Shown: positions 45,327-56,754 of the stretch, in pieces
Numbering within the stretch: position 1 is the first letter of the stretch
Layout: each line of letters starts with the position of its first letter
Assembly: GCF_004210375.1 (NCBI RefSeq)
Contig: NC_134834.1
Location: 10,153,857-10,217,856, forward strand
Reading direction: 5' to 3'
DNA length: 64,000 nucleotides
DNA from: Tachypleus tridentatus
Lineage: Eukaryota; Arthropoda; Merostomata; Xiphosura; Limulidae
Notes under the pieces: generated by a model
Told to the model about the DNA's origin: nothing
The model's database searches: none
The model's input: only the letters and a program-made list of their open reading frames with translations
Made by a program: the position numbers and the translations under genes

Positions 45327-46230
45327 AATTAAACTGCTGAGGTTTAGAAACCAACGAATCCTTGTGTACAATAAGACTGTTAATTTTAAATATTGGAATT
45401 TATCAGAAGAAACAAAGTTTTTAAATGATTTCAGATGATAGGTCTAATTTATGATTATTGTTTTGTTGGAAATGGTGTACAACAAAAGTAAAATATATGA
45501 ATTAAAAACCATTTCTAGTCGTAATCTTTAACTTAGGTTCCTGTTTTAATGTATAATAATCTGAAAATGTTTTTAATTTCTTATTACTAAACTACTTGAG
45601 TTGTTCCCAACTGAAGAACTGCTAGATCCAAACTTAAAATTTCAGGCTTTTGAATTACTTTCCGAAACTTCAGATGTTACGTCTTTTTCAAGTGTTTTGT
45701 GGACCAATAGTTTGTAATCCCTGATCTAATGGTATCTTAATATGAACTCTCAAAGCACCAGTTGATGTCTGTTTTTTAAACTGATGGTCACTGTTACATG
45801 AATACACGAGACACTACTCATAAACTAACATAGTAGTCACTATAATATAAACTGAGCACAATTTTTTTCACAAATTTGTTACCAAGTTATGATAACTTGT
45901 TTGGCTCAGTTAACTGTAAACATTAATGTTAGTTATGCTTGTCATAATGTATTAATATTAGGTCTATTATGTTTTTAAAACCCTATGTTGTATATCTAGT
46001 CCTTCATGATTTTCTAGAATTAGAAGTGTGTTTATAATAATAAATTTAATTACGCTATATTTGCTATATCCACTGCTGACAATACCTTTCACTTAATCTA
46101 ATGCTCTTCGGCCTGGCTGGGACAATACAAAATCGCCAAGGCTCAATGGACCTGAACTCTCAGATTGTGTTTCACGTAAGGTCATTGGAAGAAAATGTCT
46201 CGTTCTTTTAATATTGAGTATGCAGTTATT
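45327..46230 (+). other. Intron 4, no feature seen
   Basis: AT-rich intron. GCCTGGCTGGGACAATACAA near 46112 is locally GC-rich but has no match I recognise. Confidence 0.45.
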
Positions 46231-46459
46231 TTGTCTCTAGGTAATACTACTAGAACTAGGCCACTATTTTGTCTCTAGGTAATACTACTAGAACTAGGCC
46301 ACTATTTTGTCTCTAGGTAATACTACTAGAACTAGGCCACTATTTTGTCTCTAGGTAATACTACTAGAACTAGGCCACTATTTCGTCTCTAGGTAATACT
46401 ACTAGAACTAGGCCACTATTTTGTCTCTAGGTAATACTACTAGAACTAGGCCACTATTT
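46230..46459 (+). repeat. 38-bp tandem repeat, 6 copies, splice-site-like
   Basis: The unit is TTTTGTCTCTAGGTAATACT plus ACTAGAACTAGGCCACTA. Each unit contains a pyrimidine tract, CTAG and GTAATA, so it looks like an acceptor fused to a donor with no exon between. The array ends about 95 bp before the real acceptor of exon 5. Confidence 0.93.
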
Positions 46460-46553
46460 TGAATGTAACATAGTTACTATAACAAGTTAAAGTTTATTGT
46501 AGTTTGTATGGATAGTTGTCCTGTTAGGTTTTATTATTATTTCTATATTTCAG

Positions 46554-46616
46554 CATCTACAAGAAGGTGCAAGACTTCAGGCACAGCTGCAAACTTCTTT
46601 AGCACAGTTAGACAAG
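46554..46616 (+). CDS. F-BAR protein, coding exon 5
   Basis: Acceptor TTTCTATATTTCAG|CATC, donor GACAAG|GTTTGT. 63 bp, phase 0 at both ends. Encodes residues 115-135: HLQEGARLQAQLQTSLAQLD plus K. Helical and weakly conserved, matching the stretch after the ERK motif in vertebrate homologues. Confidence 0.85.
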
Positions 46617-48096
46617 GTTTGTTTTTTAAACTTGTTGATAAGTCAGCTTGGAAACATTACTGTTTAGTTTTGTATAGTTTATACTAGTGTCGTTGGTAAC
46701 CTTTGATTATACTCTAATTAAACCTAATAGATTGGGATGAAATTTTTCATTGTGTACAAATTCAGAGATAACTTGTAACACGTGTTAGATGTTTCCAAAT
46801 CATGTTACTTGTTTGTTGTCTGAGTTCTTAATCAGATTTGCTGTTTTATTTGTGAGATTCTTACTGTCTGTAGTGTTCTAAAACCATTTTCTAGAGGGTC
46901 TACTTTGATAAACAAGTTTGATTAAAAATGGAACTGAGATGTTGTAGTTAAAGTGGACATTTCTGTGAATTTTAATTTTATTCAGTAAAGTTTTGTATAT
47001 ATTTAACATTAACTGTAGTGAAATCAGCACAAGTAACTTAAACTTTAACAATTATAGTTACTTATCCTAACGTTAAGATTATGGCCTCTAAACCTTTAAC
47101 AGTGGTTTAAATTTTTTTTTATTGCACTTTGAACCATAGCTAATCAATGTGAAAAAAAACAATAAATCACCTGAAAGATAAACAAACTCAGGTTGGATTA
47201 CATCACGCAACAGCAGTCTTTGTATGCTTTCTGAAATTATGAGAATTTCTTTCATTAACATTTTCTTATCTAACTTAGTAAGTTTCAATTTTTATATTTT
47301 AGTTATTTTTCTTAAAATTAATATAAAAATGAATAATCGGTATACATTAGAAAAACAAACATAGCCTTGAGGCCTTTTGCACTCGCATATCTGGTTTTAA
47401 TCTCGTTATGTTGGTTGTCAAAACATTGCTTTATGTAACTCTAAAATATAAATTTTGGAACACACACACACATTTCAGCAATAGGATAGAATTTTCCAAA
47501 AGAACTTACTTTATTTGGAAGGGTATTTACCCCTGAATCCTTGTGAAGGTGTTGAAACCCCTGCAAACATCTTAAGGTTTGTTAGAACATTAATGTACTG
47601 TAAGAATTCTTTCATGTAAACGTATCTGTAGAAACTTTATAAAATTAAACAATTGCTTAATTCAACAACATATACAAGTAGGGAACATTTATTTCCTTTA
47701 CATGGCAGTGACAAACCAAAATCATGATATAATTGGACTAGTTGTAGTTGTGTCCAAAGGTAGTTTTCTGATTAGCATCCAAATACTAAAAACATACAAT
47801 TCCTCCAGAGAAAGGAAGTTCGACGACAAGTAATTTGAGAAGAAAATAAAAATTTTATGAAGATGTATTTTTGTTAGACTTTGAAGTTTGAAAGACCAGA
47901 AAGAAAAAAGTTGAAATATGAGAGTCCAAGTTGGAAATGGTTGAATTCTTTCATTATTTGTTGCATTATTGTATAGGAACTAGTGTGTTACAGTGTTAAT
48001 TATTTTTGTTTTATAGAAATTTATTGATTTAGTTTACTTTGTTTCTATTGTTGTTTTTCTGTATGTTGAAAATTATGGAACATATCCCGTGAACAG
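46617..48096 (+). other. Intron 5, no feature seen
   Basis: AT-rich intron. A minus-strand ORF at 47088-47288 looks protein-like but has no splice context (see rejected items). Confidence 0.45.
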
Positions 48097-48201
48097 GCAA
48101 AGAAAGCGTACGAGAAAACTTTCAAAGAAGCGGAAAAAACTCAAGAAAACTTTTTAAAGGCTGATGCAGACTTGAATTTGTCCAGAGCAGAAGTGGAAAA
48201 G
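48097..48201 (+). CDS. F-BAR protein, coding exon 6
   Basis: Acceptor CGTGAACAG|GCAAAG, donor GAAAAG|GTAAGA. 105 bp, phase 0 at both ends. Encodes residues 136-170: AKKAYEKTFKEAEKTQENFL, KADADLNLSRAEVEK. The family pattern is xKxYExxxKEAExAQxxxxKADADxNxTKAxVEK. The acceptor has a weak pyrimidine tract. The 38-bp satellite-like array begins right after the donor. Confidence 0.93.
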
Positions 48202-51200
48202 GTAAGAACTGTGTGTTAAGTTGTAAAGACAAACTGTGTGTTATGACTGTGTTAAGTTGTAAAGACAAACTGTGTTAAGTTGTAAAGCCAAACTGTGTTA
48301 AGTTGTAAAGACAAACTGTGTTAAGTTGTAAAGACAAACTGTGTTAAGTTGTAAAGACAAACTGTGTTAAGTTGTAAAGCCAAACTGTGTGTGTTATGAC
48401 TGTGTTAAGTTGTAAAGCCAAACTGTGTGTGTTATGACTGTGTTAAGTTGTAAAGACACACTGTGTGTGTTATGACTGTGTTAAGTTGTAGAGACAAACT
48501 GTGTGTGTTATGACTGTGTTAAGTTGTAGAGACAAACTGTGTGTGTTATGACTGTGTTAACTTGTAAAGACAAACTGTGTGTGTTATGACTGTGTTAACT
48601 TGTAAAGACAAACTGTGTGTGTTATGACTGTGTTAACTTGTAAAGACAAACTGTGTGTGTTATGACTGTGTTAACTTGTAAAGACAAACTGTGTGTGTTA
48701 TGACTGTGTTAAGTTGTAAAGCCACACTGTGTGTGTTATGACTGTGTTAAGTTGTAAAGACACACTGTGTGTGTTATGACTGTGTTAAGTTGTAGAGACA
48801 AACTGTGTGTGTTATGACTGTGTTAAGTTGTAGAGACAAACTGTGTGTGTTATGACTGTGTTAACTTGTAAAGACAAACTGTGTGTGTTATGACTGTGTT
48901 AACTTGTAAAGACAAACTGTGTATGTTATGACTGTGTTAAGTTGTAAAGACAAACTGTGTGTGTTATGACTGTGTTAACTTGTAAAGACAAACTGTGTGT
49001 GTTATGACTGTGTTAAGTTGTAAAGACAAACTGTGTGTGTTATGACTGTGTTAAGTTGTAAAGACAAACTGTGTGTGTTATGACTGTGTTAAGTTGTAAA
49101 GACACACTGTGTGTGTTATGACTGTGTTAAGTTGTAAAGACACACTGTGTGTGTTATGACTGTGTTAAGTTGTAAAGACACACTGTGTGTGTTATGACTG
49201 TGTTAAGTTGTAAAGACACACTGTGTGTGTTATGACTGTGTTAAGTTGTAAAGACACACTGTGTGTGTTATGACTGTGTTAAGTTGTAGAGACACACTGT
49301 GTGTGTTATGACTGTGTTAAGTTGTAGAGACAAACTGTGTGTGTTATGACTGTGTTAAGTTGTAGAGACAAACTGTGTGTGTTATGACTGTGTTAAGTTG
49401 TAAAGACAAACTGTGTGTGTTATGACTGTGTTAAGTTGTAAAGACACACTGTGTGTGTTATGACTGTGTTAAGTTGTAAAGACACACTGTGTGTGTTATG
49501 ACTGTGTTAAGTTGTAAAGACACACTGTGTGTGTTATGACTGTGTTAAGTTGTAAAGACACACTGTGTGTGTTATGACTGTGTTAAGTTGTAAAGACACA
49601 CTGTGTGTGTTATGACTGTGTTAAGTTGTAGAGACAAACTGTGTGTGTTATGACTGTGTTAAGTTTTAGAGACACACTGTGTGTGTTATGACTGTGTTAA
49701 GTTGTAAAGACACACTGTGTGTGTTATGACTGTGTTAAGTTGTAGAGACAAACTGTGTGTGTTATGACTGTGTTAAGTTGTAGAGACAAACTGTGTGTGT
49801 TATGACTGTGTTAAGTTGTAAAGACACACTGTGTGTTATGACTGTGTTAAGTTGTAAAGACACACTGTGTGTGTTATGACTGTGTTAAGTTGTAAAGACA
49901 CACTGTGTGTGTTATGACTGTGTTAAGTTGTAAAGACACACTGTGTGTGTTATGACTGTGTTAAGTTGTAAAGACACACTGTGTGTGTTATGACTGTGTT
50001 AAGTTGTAAAGACACACTGTGTGTGTTATGACTGTGTTAAGTTGTAAAGACACACTGTGTGTGTTATGACTGTGTTAAGTTGTAAAGACACACTGTGTGT
50101 GTTATGACTGTGTTAAGTTGTAAAGACACTGTGTGTGTGTTATGACTGTGTTAAGTTGTAAAGACAAACTGTGTTTGTTATGACTGTGTTAAGTTGTAGA
50201 GACAAACTGTGTTTGTTATGACTGTGTTAAGTTGTAAAGACAAACTGTGTGTGTTATGACTGTGTTAAGTTGTAAAGACACACTGTGTGTGTTATGACTG
50301 TGTTAAGTTGTAAAGACACACTGTGTGTGTTATGACTGTGTTAAGTTGTAAAGACACACTGTGTGTGTTATGACTGTGTTAAGTTGTAAAGACACACTGT
50401 GTGTGTTATGACTGTGTTAAGTTGTAGAGACAAACTGTGTGTGTTATGACTGTGTTAAGTTGTAGAGACAAACTGTGTGTGTTATGACTGTGTTAAGTTG
50501 TAGAGACAAACTGTGTGTGTTATGACTGTGTTAAGTTGTAAAGACAAACTGTGTGTGTTATGACTGTGTTAAGTTGTAAAGACAAACTGTGTGTGTTATG
50601 ACTGTGTTAAGTTGTAAAGACACACTGTGTGTGTTATGACTGTGTTAAGTTGTAAAGACACACTGTGTGTGTTATGACTGTGTTAAGTTGTAAAGACACA
50701 CTGTGTGTGTTATGACTGTGTTAAGTTGTAGAGACAAACTGTGTGTGTTATGACTGTGTTAAGTTGTAGAGACAAACTGTGTGTGTTATGACTGTGTTAA
50801 GTTGTAAAGACACACTGTGTGTTATGACTGTGTTAAGTTGTAAAGACACACTGTGTGTGTTATGACTGTGTTAAGTTGTAGAGACAAACTGTGTGTGTTA
50901 TGACTGTGTTAAGTTGTAGAGACAAACTGTGTGTGTTATGACTGTGTTAAGTTGTAGAGACAAACTGTGTGTGTTATGACTGTGTTAAGTTGTAGAGACA
51001 AACTGTGTGTGTTATGACTGTGTTAAGTTGTAGAGACACACTGTGTGTTATGACTGTGTTAAGTTGTAGAGACACACTGTGTGTGTTATGACTGTGTTAA
51101 GTTGTAGAGACACACTGTGTGTGTTATGACTGTGTTAAGTTGTAGAGACAAACTGTGTGTGTTATGACTGTGTTAAGTTGTAGAGACAAACTGTGTGTGT

Positions 51201-54200
51201 TATGACTGTGTTAAGTTGTAAAGACACACTGTGTGTTATGACTGTGTTAAGTTGTAAAGACACACTGTGTGTGTTATGACTGTGTTAAGTTGTAAAGACA
51301 CACTGTGTGTGTTATGACTGTGTTAAGTTGTAAAGACACACTGTGTGTTATGACTGTGTTAAGTTGTAAAGACACACTGTGTGTGTTATGACTGTGTTAA
51401 GTTGTAGAGACAAACTGTGTGTGTTATGACTGTGTTAAGTTGTAAAGACAAACTGTGTGTGTTATGACTGTGTTAAGTTGTAAAGACACACTGTGTGTGT
51501 TATGACTGTGTTAAGTTGTAAAGACACACTGTGTGTGTTATGACTGTGTTAAGTTGTAAAGACACACTGTGTGTGTTATGACTGTGTTAAGTTGTAAAGA
51601 CACACTGTGTGTGTTATGACTGTGTTAAGTTGTAGAGACAAACTGTGTGTGTTATGACTGTGTTAAGTTGTAGAGACAAACTGTGTGTGTTATGACTGTG
51701 TTAAGTTGTAGAGACAAACTGTGTGTGTTATGACTGTGTTAAGTTGTAAAGACACACTGTGTGTGTTATGACTGTGTTAAGTTGTAAAGACACACTGTGT
51801 GTGTTATGACTGTGTTAAGTTGTAGAGACACACTGTGTGTGTTATGACTGTGTTAAGTTGTAGAGACAAACTGTGTGTGTTATGACTGTGTTAAGTTTTA
51901 GAGACACACTGTGTGTGTTATGACTGTGTTAAGTTGTAAAGACACACTGTGTGTGTTATGACTGTGTTAAGTTGTAAGGACACACTGTGTGTGTTATGAC
52001 TGTGTTAAGTTGTAAAGACACACTGTGTGTGTTATGATTGTGTTAAGTTGTAGAGACAAACTGTGTGTGTTATGACTGTGTTAAGTTGTAAAGACACACT
52101 GTGTGTGTTATGACTGTGTTAAGTTGTAAAGACACACTGTGTGTGTTATGACTGTGTTAAGTTGTAAAGACACACTGTGTGTGTTATGACTGTGTTAAGT
52201 TGTAGAGACACACTGTGTGTGTTATGACTGTGTTAAGTTGTAGAGACACACTGTGTGTGTTATGACTGTGTTAAGTTGTAGAGACAAACTGTGTGTGTTA
52301 TGACTGTGTTAAGTTGTAAAGACACACTGTGTGTGTTATGACTGTGTTAAGTTGTAAAGACACACTGTGTGTGTTATGACTGTGTTAAGTTGTAAAGACA
52401 CACTGTGTGTGTTATGACTGTGTTAAGTTGTAAAGACACACTGTGTGTGTTATGACTGTGTTAAGTTGTAAAGACACACTGTGTGTGTTATGACTGTGTT
52501 AAGTTGTAAAGACACACTGTGTGTGTTATGACTGTGTTAAGTTGTAGAGACAAACTGTGTGTGTTATGACTGTGTTAAGTTGTAGAGACAAACTGTGTGT
52601 GTTATGACTGTGTTAAGTTGTAGAGACAAACTGTGTGTGTTATGACTGTGTTAAGTTGTAAAGACAAACTGTGTGTGTTATGACTGTGTTAAGTTGTAAA
52701 GACACACTGTGTGTGTTATGACTGTTTTAAGTTGTAGAGACAAACTGTGTGTGTTATGACTGTGTTAAGTTGTAGAGACAAACTGTGTGTGTTATGACTG
52801 TGTTAAGTTGTAGAGACAAACTGTGTGTGTTATGACTGTGTTAAGTTGTAGAGACAAACTGTGTGTGTTATGACTGTGTTAAGTTGTAAAGACACACTGT
52901 GTGTGTTATGACTGTGTTAAGTTGTAAAGACACACTGTGTGTGTTATGACTGTGTTAAGTTGTAAAGACACACTGTGTGTGTTATGACTGTGTTAAGTTG
53001 TAAAGACACACTGTGTGTGTTATGACTGTGTTAAGTTGTAGAGACAAACTGTGTGTGTTGTGACTGTGTTAAGTTGTAGAGACAAACTGTGTGTGTTATG
53101 ACTGTGTTAAGTTGTAGAGACAAACTGTGTGTGTTGTGACTGTGTTAAGTTGTAGAGACAAACTGTGTGTGTTGTGACTGTGTTAAGTTGTAAAGACACA
53201 CTGTGTGTGTTATGACTGTGTTAAGTTGTAAAGACACACTGTGTGTGTTATGACTGTGTTAAGTTGTAGAGACAAACTGTGTGTGTTATGACTGTGTTAA
53301 GTTGTAGAGACAAACTGTGTGTGTTATGACTGTGTTAAGTTGTAAAGACACACTGTGTGTTATGACTGTGTTAAGTTGTAGAGACAAACTGTGTGTGTTA
53401 TGACTGTGTTAAGTTGTAGAGACAAACTGTGTGTGTTATGACTGTGTTAAGTTGTAGAGACAAACTGTGTGTGTTATGACTGTGTTAAGTTGTAGAGACA
53501 AACTGTGTGTGTTATGACTGTGTTAAGTTGTAGAGACAAACTGTGTGTGTTATGACTGTTTTAAGTTGTAGAGACAAACTGTGTGTGTTATGACTGTTTT
53601 AAGTTGTAGAGACAAACTGTGTGTGTTATGACTGTGTTAAGTTGTAAAGACACACTGTGTGTTATGACTGTGTTAAGTTGTAGAGACAAACTGTGTGTGT
53701 TATGACTGTGTTAAGTTGTAGAGACAAACTGTGTGTGTTATGACTGTGTTAAGTTGTAGAGACAAACTGTGTGTGTTATGACTGTGTTAAGTTGTAGAGA
53801 CAAACTGTGTGTGTTATGACTGTGTTAAGTTGTAGAGACAAACTGTGTGTGTTATGACTGTTTTAAGTTGTAGAGACAAACTGTGTGTGTTATGACTGTT
53901 TTAAGTTGTAGAGACAAACTGTGTGTGTTATGACTGTGTTAAGTTGTAAAGACACACTGTGTGTTATGACTGTGTTAAGTTTTAGAGACACACTGTGTGT
54001 GTTATGACTGTGTTAAGTTGTAGAGACAAACTGTGTGTGTTATGACTGTGTTAAGTTGTAGAGACAAACTGTGTGTGTTATGACTGTGTTAAGTTGTAGA
54101 GACAAACTGTGTGTGTTATGACTGTGTTAAGTTTTAGAGACACACTGTGTGTGTTATGACTGTGTTAAGTTTTAGAGACACACTGTGTGTGTTATGACTG

Positions 54201-55118
54201 TGTTAATTTGTAAAGACACACTGTGTGTGTTATGACTGTGTTAAGTTGTAAGGACACACTGTGTGTGTTATGACTGTGTTAAGTTGTAAAGACACACTGT
54301 GTGTGTTATGACTGTGTTAAGTTGTAGAGACAAACTGTGTGTGTTATGACTGTGTTAAGTTGTAAAGACACACTGTGTGTGTTATGACTGTGTTAAGTTG
54401 TAGAGACACACTGTGTGTGTTATGACTGTGTTAAGTTGTAAAGACACACTGTGTGTGTTATGACTGTGTTAAGTTGTAGAGACACACTGTGTGTGTTATG
54501 ACTGTGTTAAGTTGTAAAGACACACTGTGTGTGTTATGACTGTGTTAAGTTGTAAAGACACACTGTGTGTGTTATGACTGTGTTAAGTTGTAAAGACACA
54601 CTGTGTGTGTTATGACTGTGTTAAGTTGTAAAGACACACTGTGTGTGTTATGACTGTGTTAAGTTGTAAAGACACTGTGTGTGTTATGACTGTGTTAAGT
54701 TGTAGAGACAAACTGTGTGTGTTATGACTGTGTTAAGTTGTGAAGACACACTGTGTGTGTTATGACTGTGTTAAGTTGTGAAGACACACTGTGTGTGTTA
54801 TGACTGTGTTAAGTTGTAAAGACACACTGTGTGTGTTATGACTGTGTTAAGTTGTAAAGACACACTGTGTGTGTTATGACTGTGTTAAGTTGTAAAGACA
54901 CACTGTGTGTGTTATGACTGTGTTAAGTTGTAAAGACACACTGTGTGTGTTATGACTGTGTTAAGTTGTAAAGACACACTGTGTGTGTTATGACTGTGTT
55001 AAGTTGTAGAGACACACTGTGTGTGTTATGACTGTGTTAAGTTGTAAAGACAAACTGTGTGTGTTATGACTGTGTTAAGTTGTAGAGACACACTGTGTGT
55101 GTTATGACTGTGTTAAGT
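48202..55118 (+). repeat. 38-bp satellite-like array, about 180 copies, 6.9 kb, starting at the exon 6 donor
   Basis: The unit is GACACACTGTGTGTGTTATG plus ACTGTGTTAAGTTGTAAA. Main variants are GTAAAGACA/GTAGAGACA and ACACACTG/ACAAACTG, arranged in runs. Units that have lost two bases (36 bp) also occur. The left edge, immediately after GTAAGA, has shorter diverged units (about 20 bp, AACTGTGTTAAGTTGTAAAG), so the array probably grew from the intron's first bases. It occupies half of the 12.7-kb intron 6. Confidence 0.97.
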
Positions 55119-55381
55119 GACTACTCAAAACACAATAAAAGTACTGAAATTACCAGTTGGAAAGTTTTAGCTTTTGCAGTACTTGTATGGATGGATTTTT
55201 GATGAGACAAAACAGTAAGCAAGATTTTGGTAAAATCAGGTTGTCGAAATGTGATGTGTTCGTATCCTGATCTGTTGCAAAGCTCGAGATTTGTTTGTAG
55301 TATATATATAATACCACTTGATGTGGATTCCTGTGCGTGGTGAAGAACAGAACCTTCCGTGGGATCTATACATCCACCCAC
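55119..55381. other. Unassigned sequence, possibly the 5' end of the Jockey-like LINE
   Basis: Between the 38-bp array and the 130-bp duplication. Contains a TATATATATAATACC tract. Minus-strand ORF 55121-55453 shows no family match. Confidence 0.35.
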
Positions 55382-55641
55382 GTGTTTGCCGTATGTGGTG
55401 ACCTGTGAAGGAAAGGAGAGGGTCTTGGTGGTTGAGTGGTTCAACCCTAACACACTTCTTTAGCCTTGAATTCCTCTAGACGGGCAGACTTAGGGTGCCT
55501 TACCCTCCAGGGTGTTTGCCGTGTGTGGTGACCTGTGAAGGAAAGGAGAGGGTCTTGGTGGTTGAGGGGTTCAACCCTAACACACCACTTTAGCCTTGAA
55601 TTCCACTAGACGGGCAGACTTAGGGTGCCTTACCCCCCAGG
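55382..55641 (+). repeat. 130-bp direct duplication in front of a LINE
   Basis: GTGTTTGCCGTATGTGGTGA ... CTTGGTGGTTGAG(T/G)GGTT ... GACGGGCAGACTTAGGGTGC occurs at 55382 and again at 55512, with few differences. It may be tandem 5' UTR monomers of the downstream LINE, as is known for some non-LTR elements (inference). Confidence 0.8.
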
Positions 55642-56740
55642 GTCTATCAGATGGTCCACTTGGTCTAGGGTCGACCAAGTACCAGGGTTGGATGCTCTTA
55701 GTGGGTGTTGTGTATGCCCTCAGATCACAACCTTTCTCTCTCCAGTACAGGTGCTTATACTTATTTATTTCCATGCTTCTAGTCAGTCTTTTACTGCTGT
55801 TGATCTCTCTGTCTGCTCCCCTTCACTTTCTCACTTTTGGAGGGTTGACAGTGGTCACTTTTCTATTATTTTGAGAAAGACTGGTTGTGGTTGATGGTAA
55901 CTGACTTGTATGTCCTGGTGGAAGCTGGAGCCAAGCCAACTGGCCCTCTTTCACTGCTCTCTCAGAACTCAATCCTGCTGTCCTCTGTAAGCTGTCGATA
56001 AATGACTGTGTGGCAGCAGTAACTGACTGTATTGTCCAAGCCTAAGCTGTCGATAGATGACTGTGTGGCAGTAGTTACCAAATGTATTGCCCAAGCAGCT
56101 ATCCAATATATATATAAAACCTCAATACACGTTTCATGGTATCCTTGTCCTTGTTGGAATCCTGCCTGCCATGGGGCATGGAAGGCTCAAAAATGGGCCT
56201 GGGATGCCTTTCACAGGTATCCCACACTTTCGAACTGCACCACTTTACAGCAGGCCTGTACACTCGCTCAACAGGTAAGACGTTAAAGCCAGAAGGAATC
56301 TTGGATTAAATTTATAACAACCAGCATCTCTTCTACGACCAGTTCCAATGTTGTTATTTGGGACAAGATTCAGAAGATCAATGGGCAGTATATTTCTTTC
56401 TCCTTTTGATCTTCCTTTCAGATGGCCTGGGAGCTGCTAATACCCAGAGCATTGTCAGTACTCTCGGCAAAGGCTTTTGCTGGGTATCTAGCACTTTTGA
56501 TCATCTCTATGATTATAATCTTCCCTTTACACGGGTGGATCTCAAGCCTGCTCTTCATTGGTCTGACAGTACATTGGTCAGATCTGATGATATACACTAT
56601 AAGATGCTGTGCCATCTCTCTCCTGCTATTCATCTGGTTGTTTTTAACCATATTTGACAGAAGAATGTTTTACCCGATGCTTGACATCAGGCTATTGTCC
56701 TACCTTTTTCTAACACGTTTTTTATTGTTGCTAGGCAATG
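55642..56740 (+). mobile_element. Jockey-like LINE fragment, decayed
   Basis: Plus-strand non-LTR retrotransposon pieces. The end of the endonuclease (GGLTVVTFLL / SGHFSIILRKTG, usual SDHFPI) is at about 55845-55890. The linker with ACHGAWKAQKWAWDAFHRYP and TLSNCTTLQQACTLAQQVRR is at 56160-56286 (usual WWN..C..A...K..AW..F...PT...). The start of the reverse transcriptase (LPFTRVDLKPALHWSDST, SDDIHYKMLCHLSPAIHLVV) is at about 56518-56650. The catalytic YADD region is absent. Stops and frameshifts throughout. It ends where the 34-bp array starts. Clade assignment is from motif memory. Confidence 0.75.
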
Positions 56741-56754
56741 TGTAATTTGAATTG

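Noticed and set aside
47088..47288. Minus-strand ORF with LMKEILIISESIQRLLLRDV
   Set aside because: Looks protein-like, but no acceptor lies upstream, the only donor-like site is weak, and it is antisense in an intron of the F-BAR gene. A retrogene fragment cannot be excluded.
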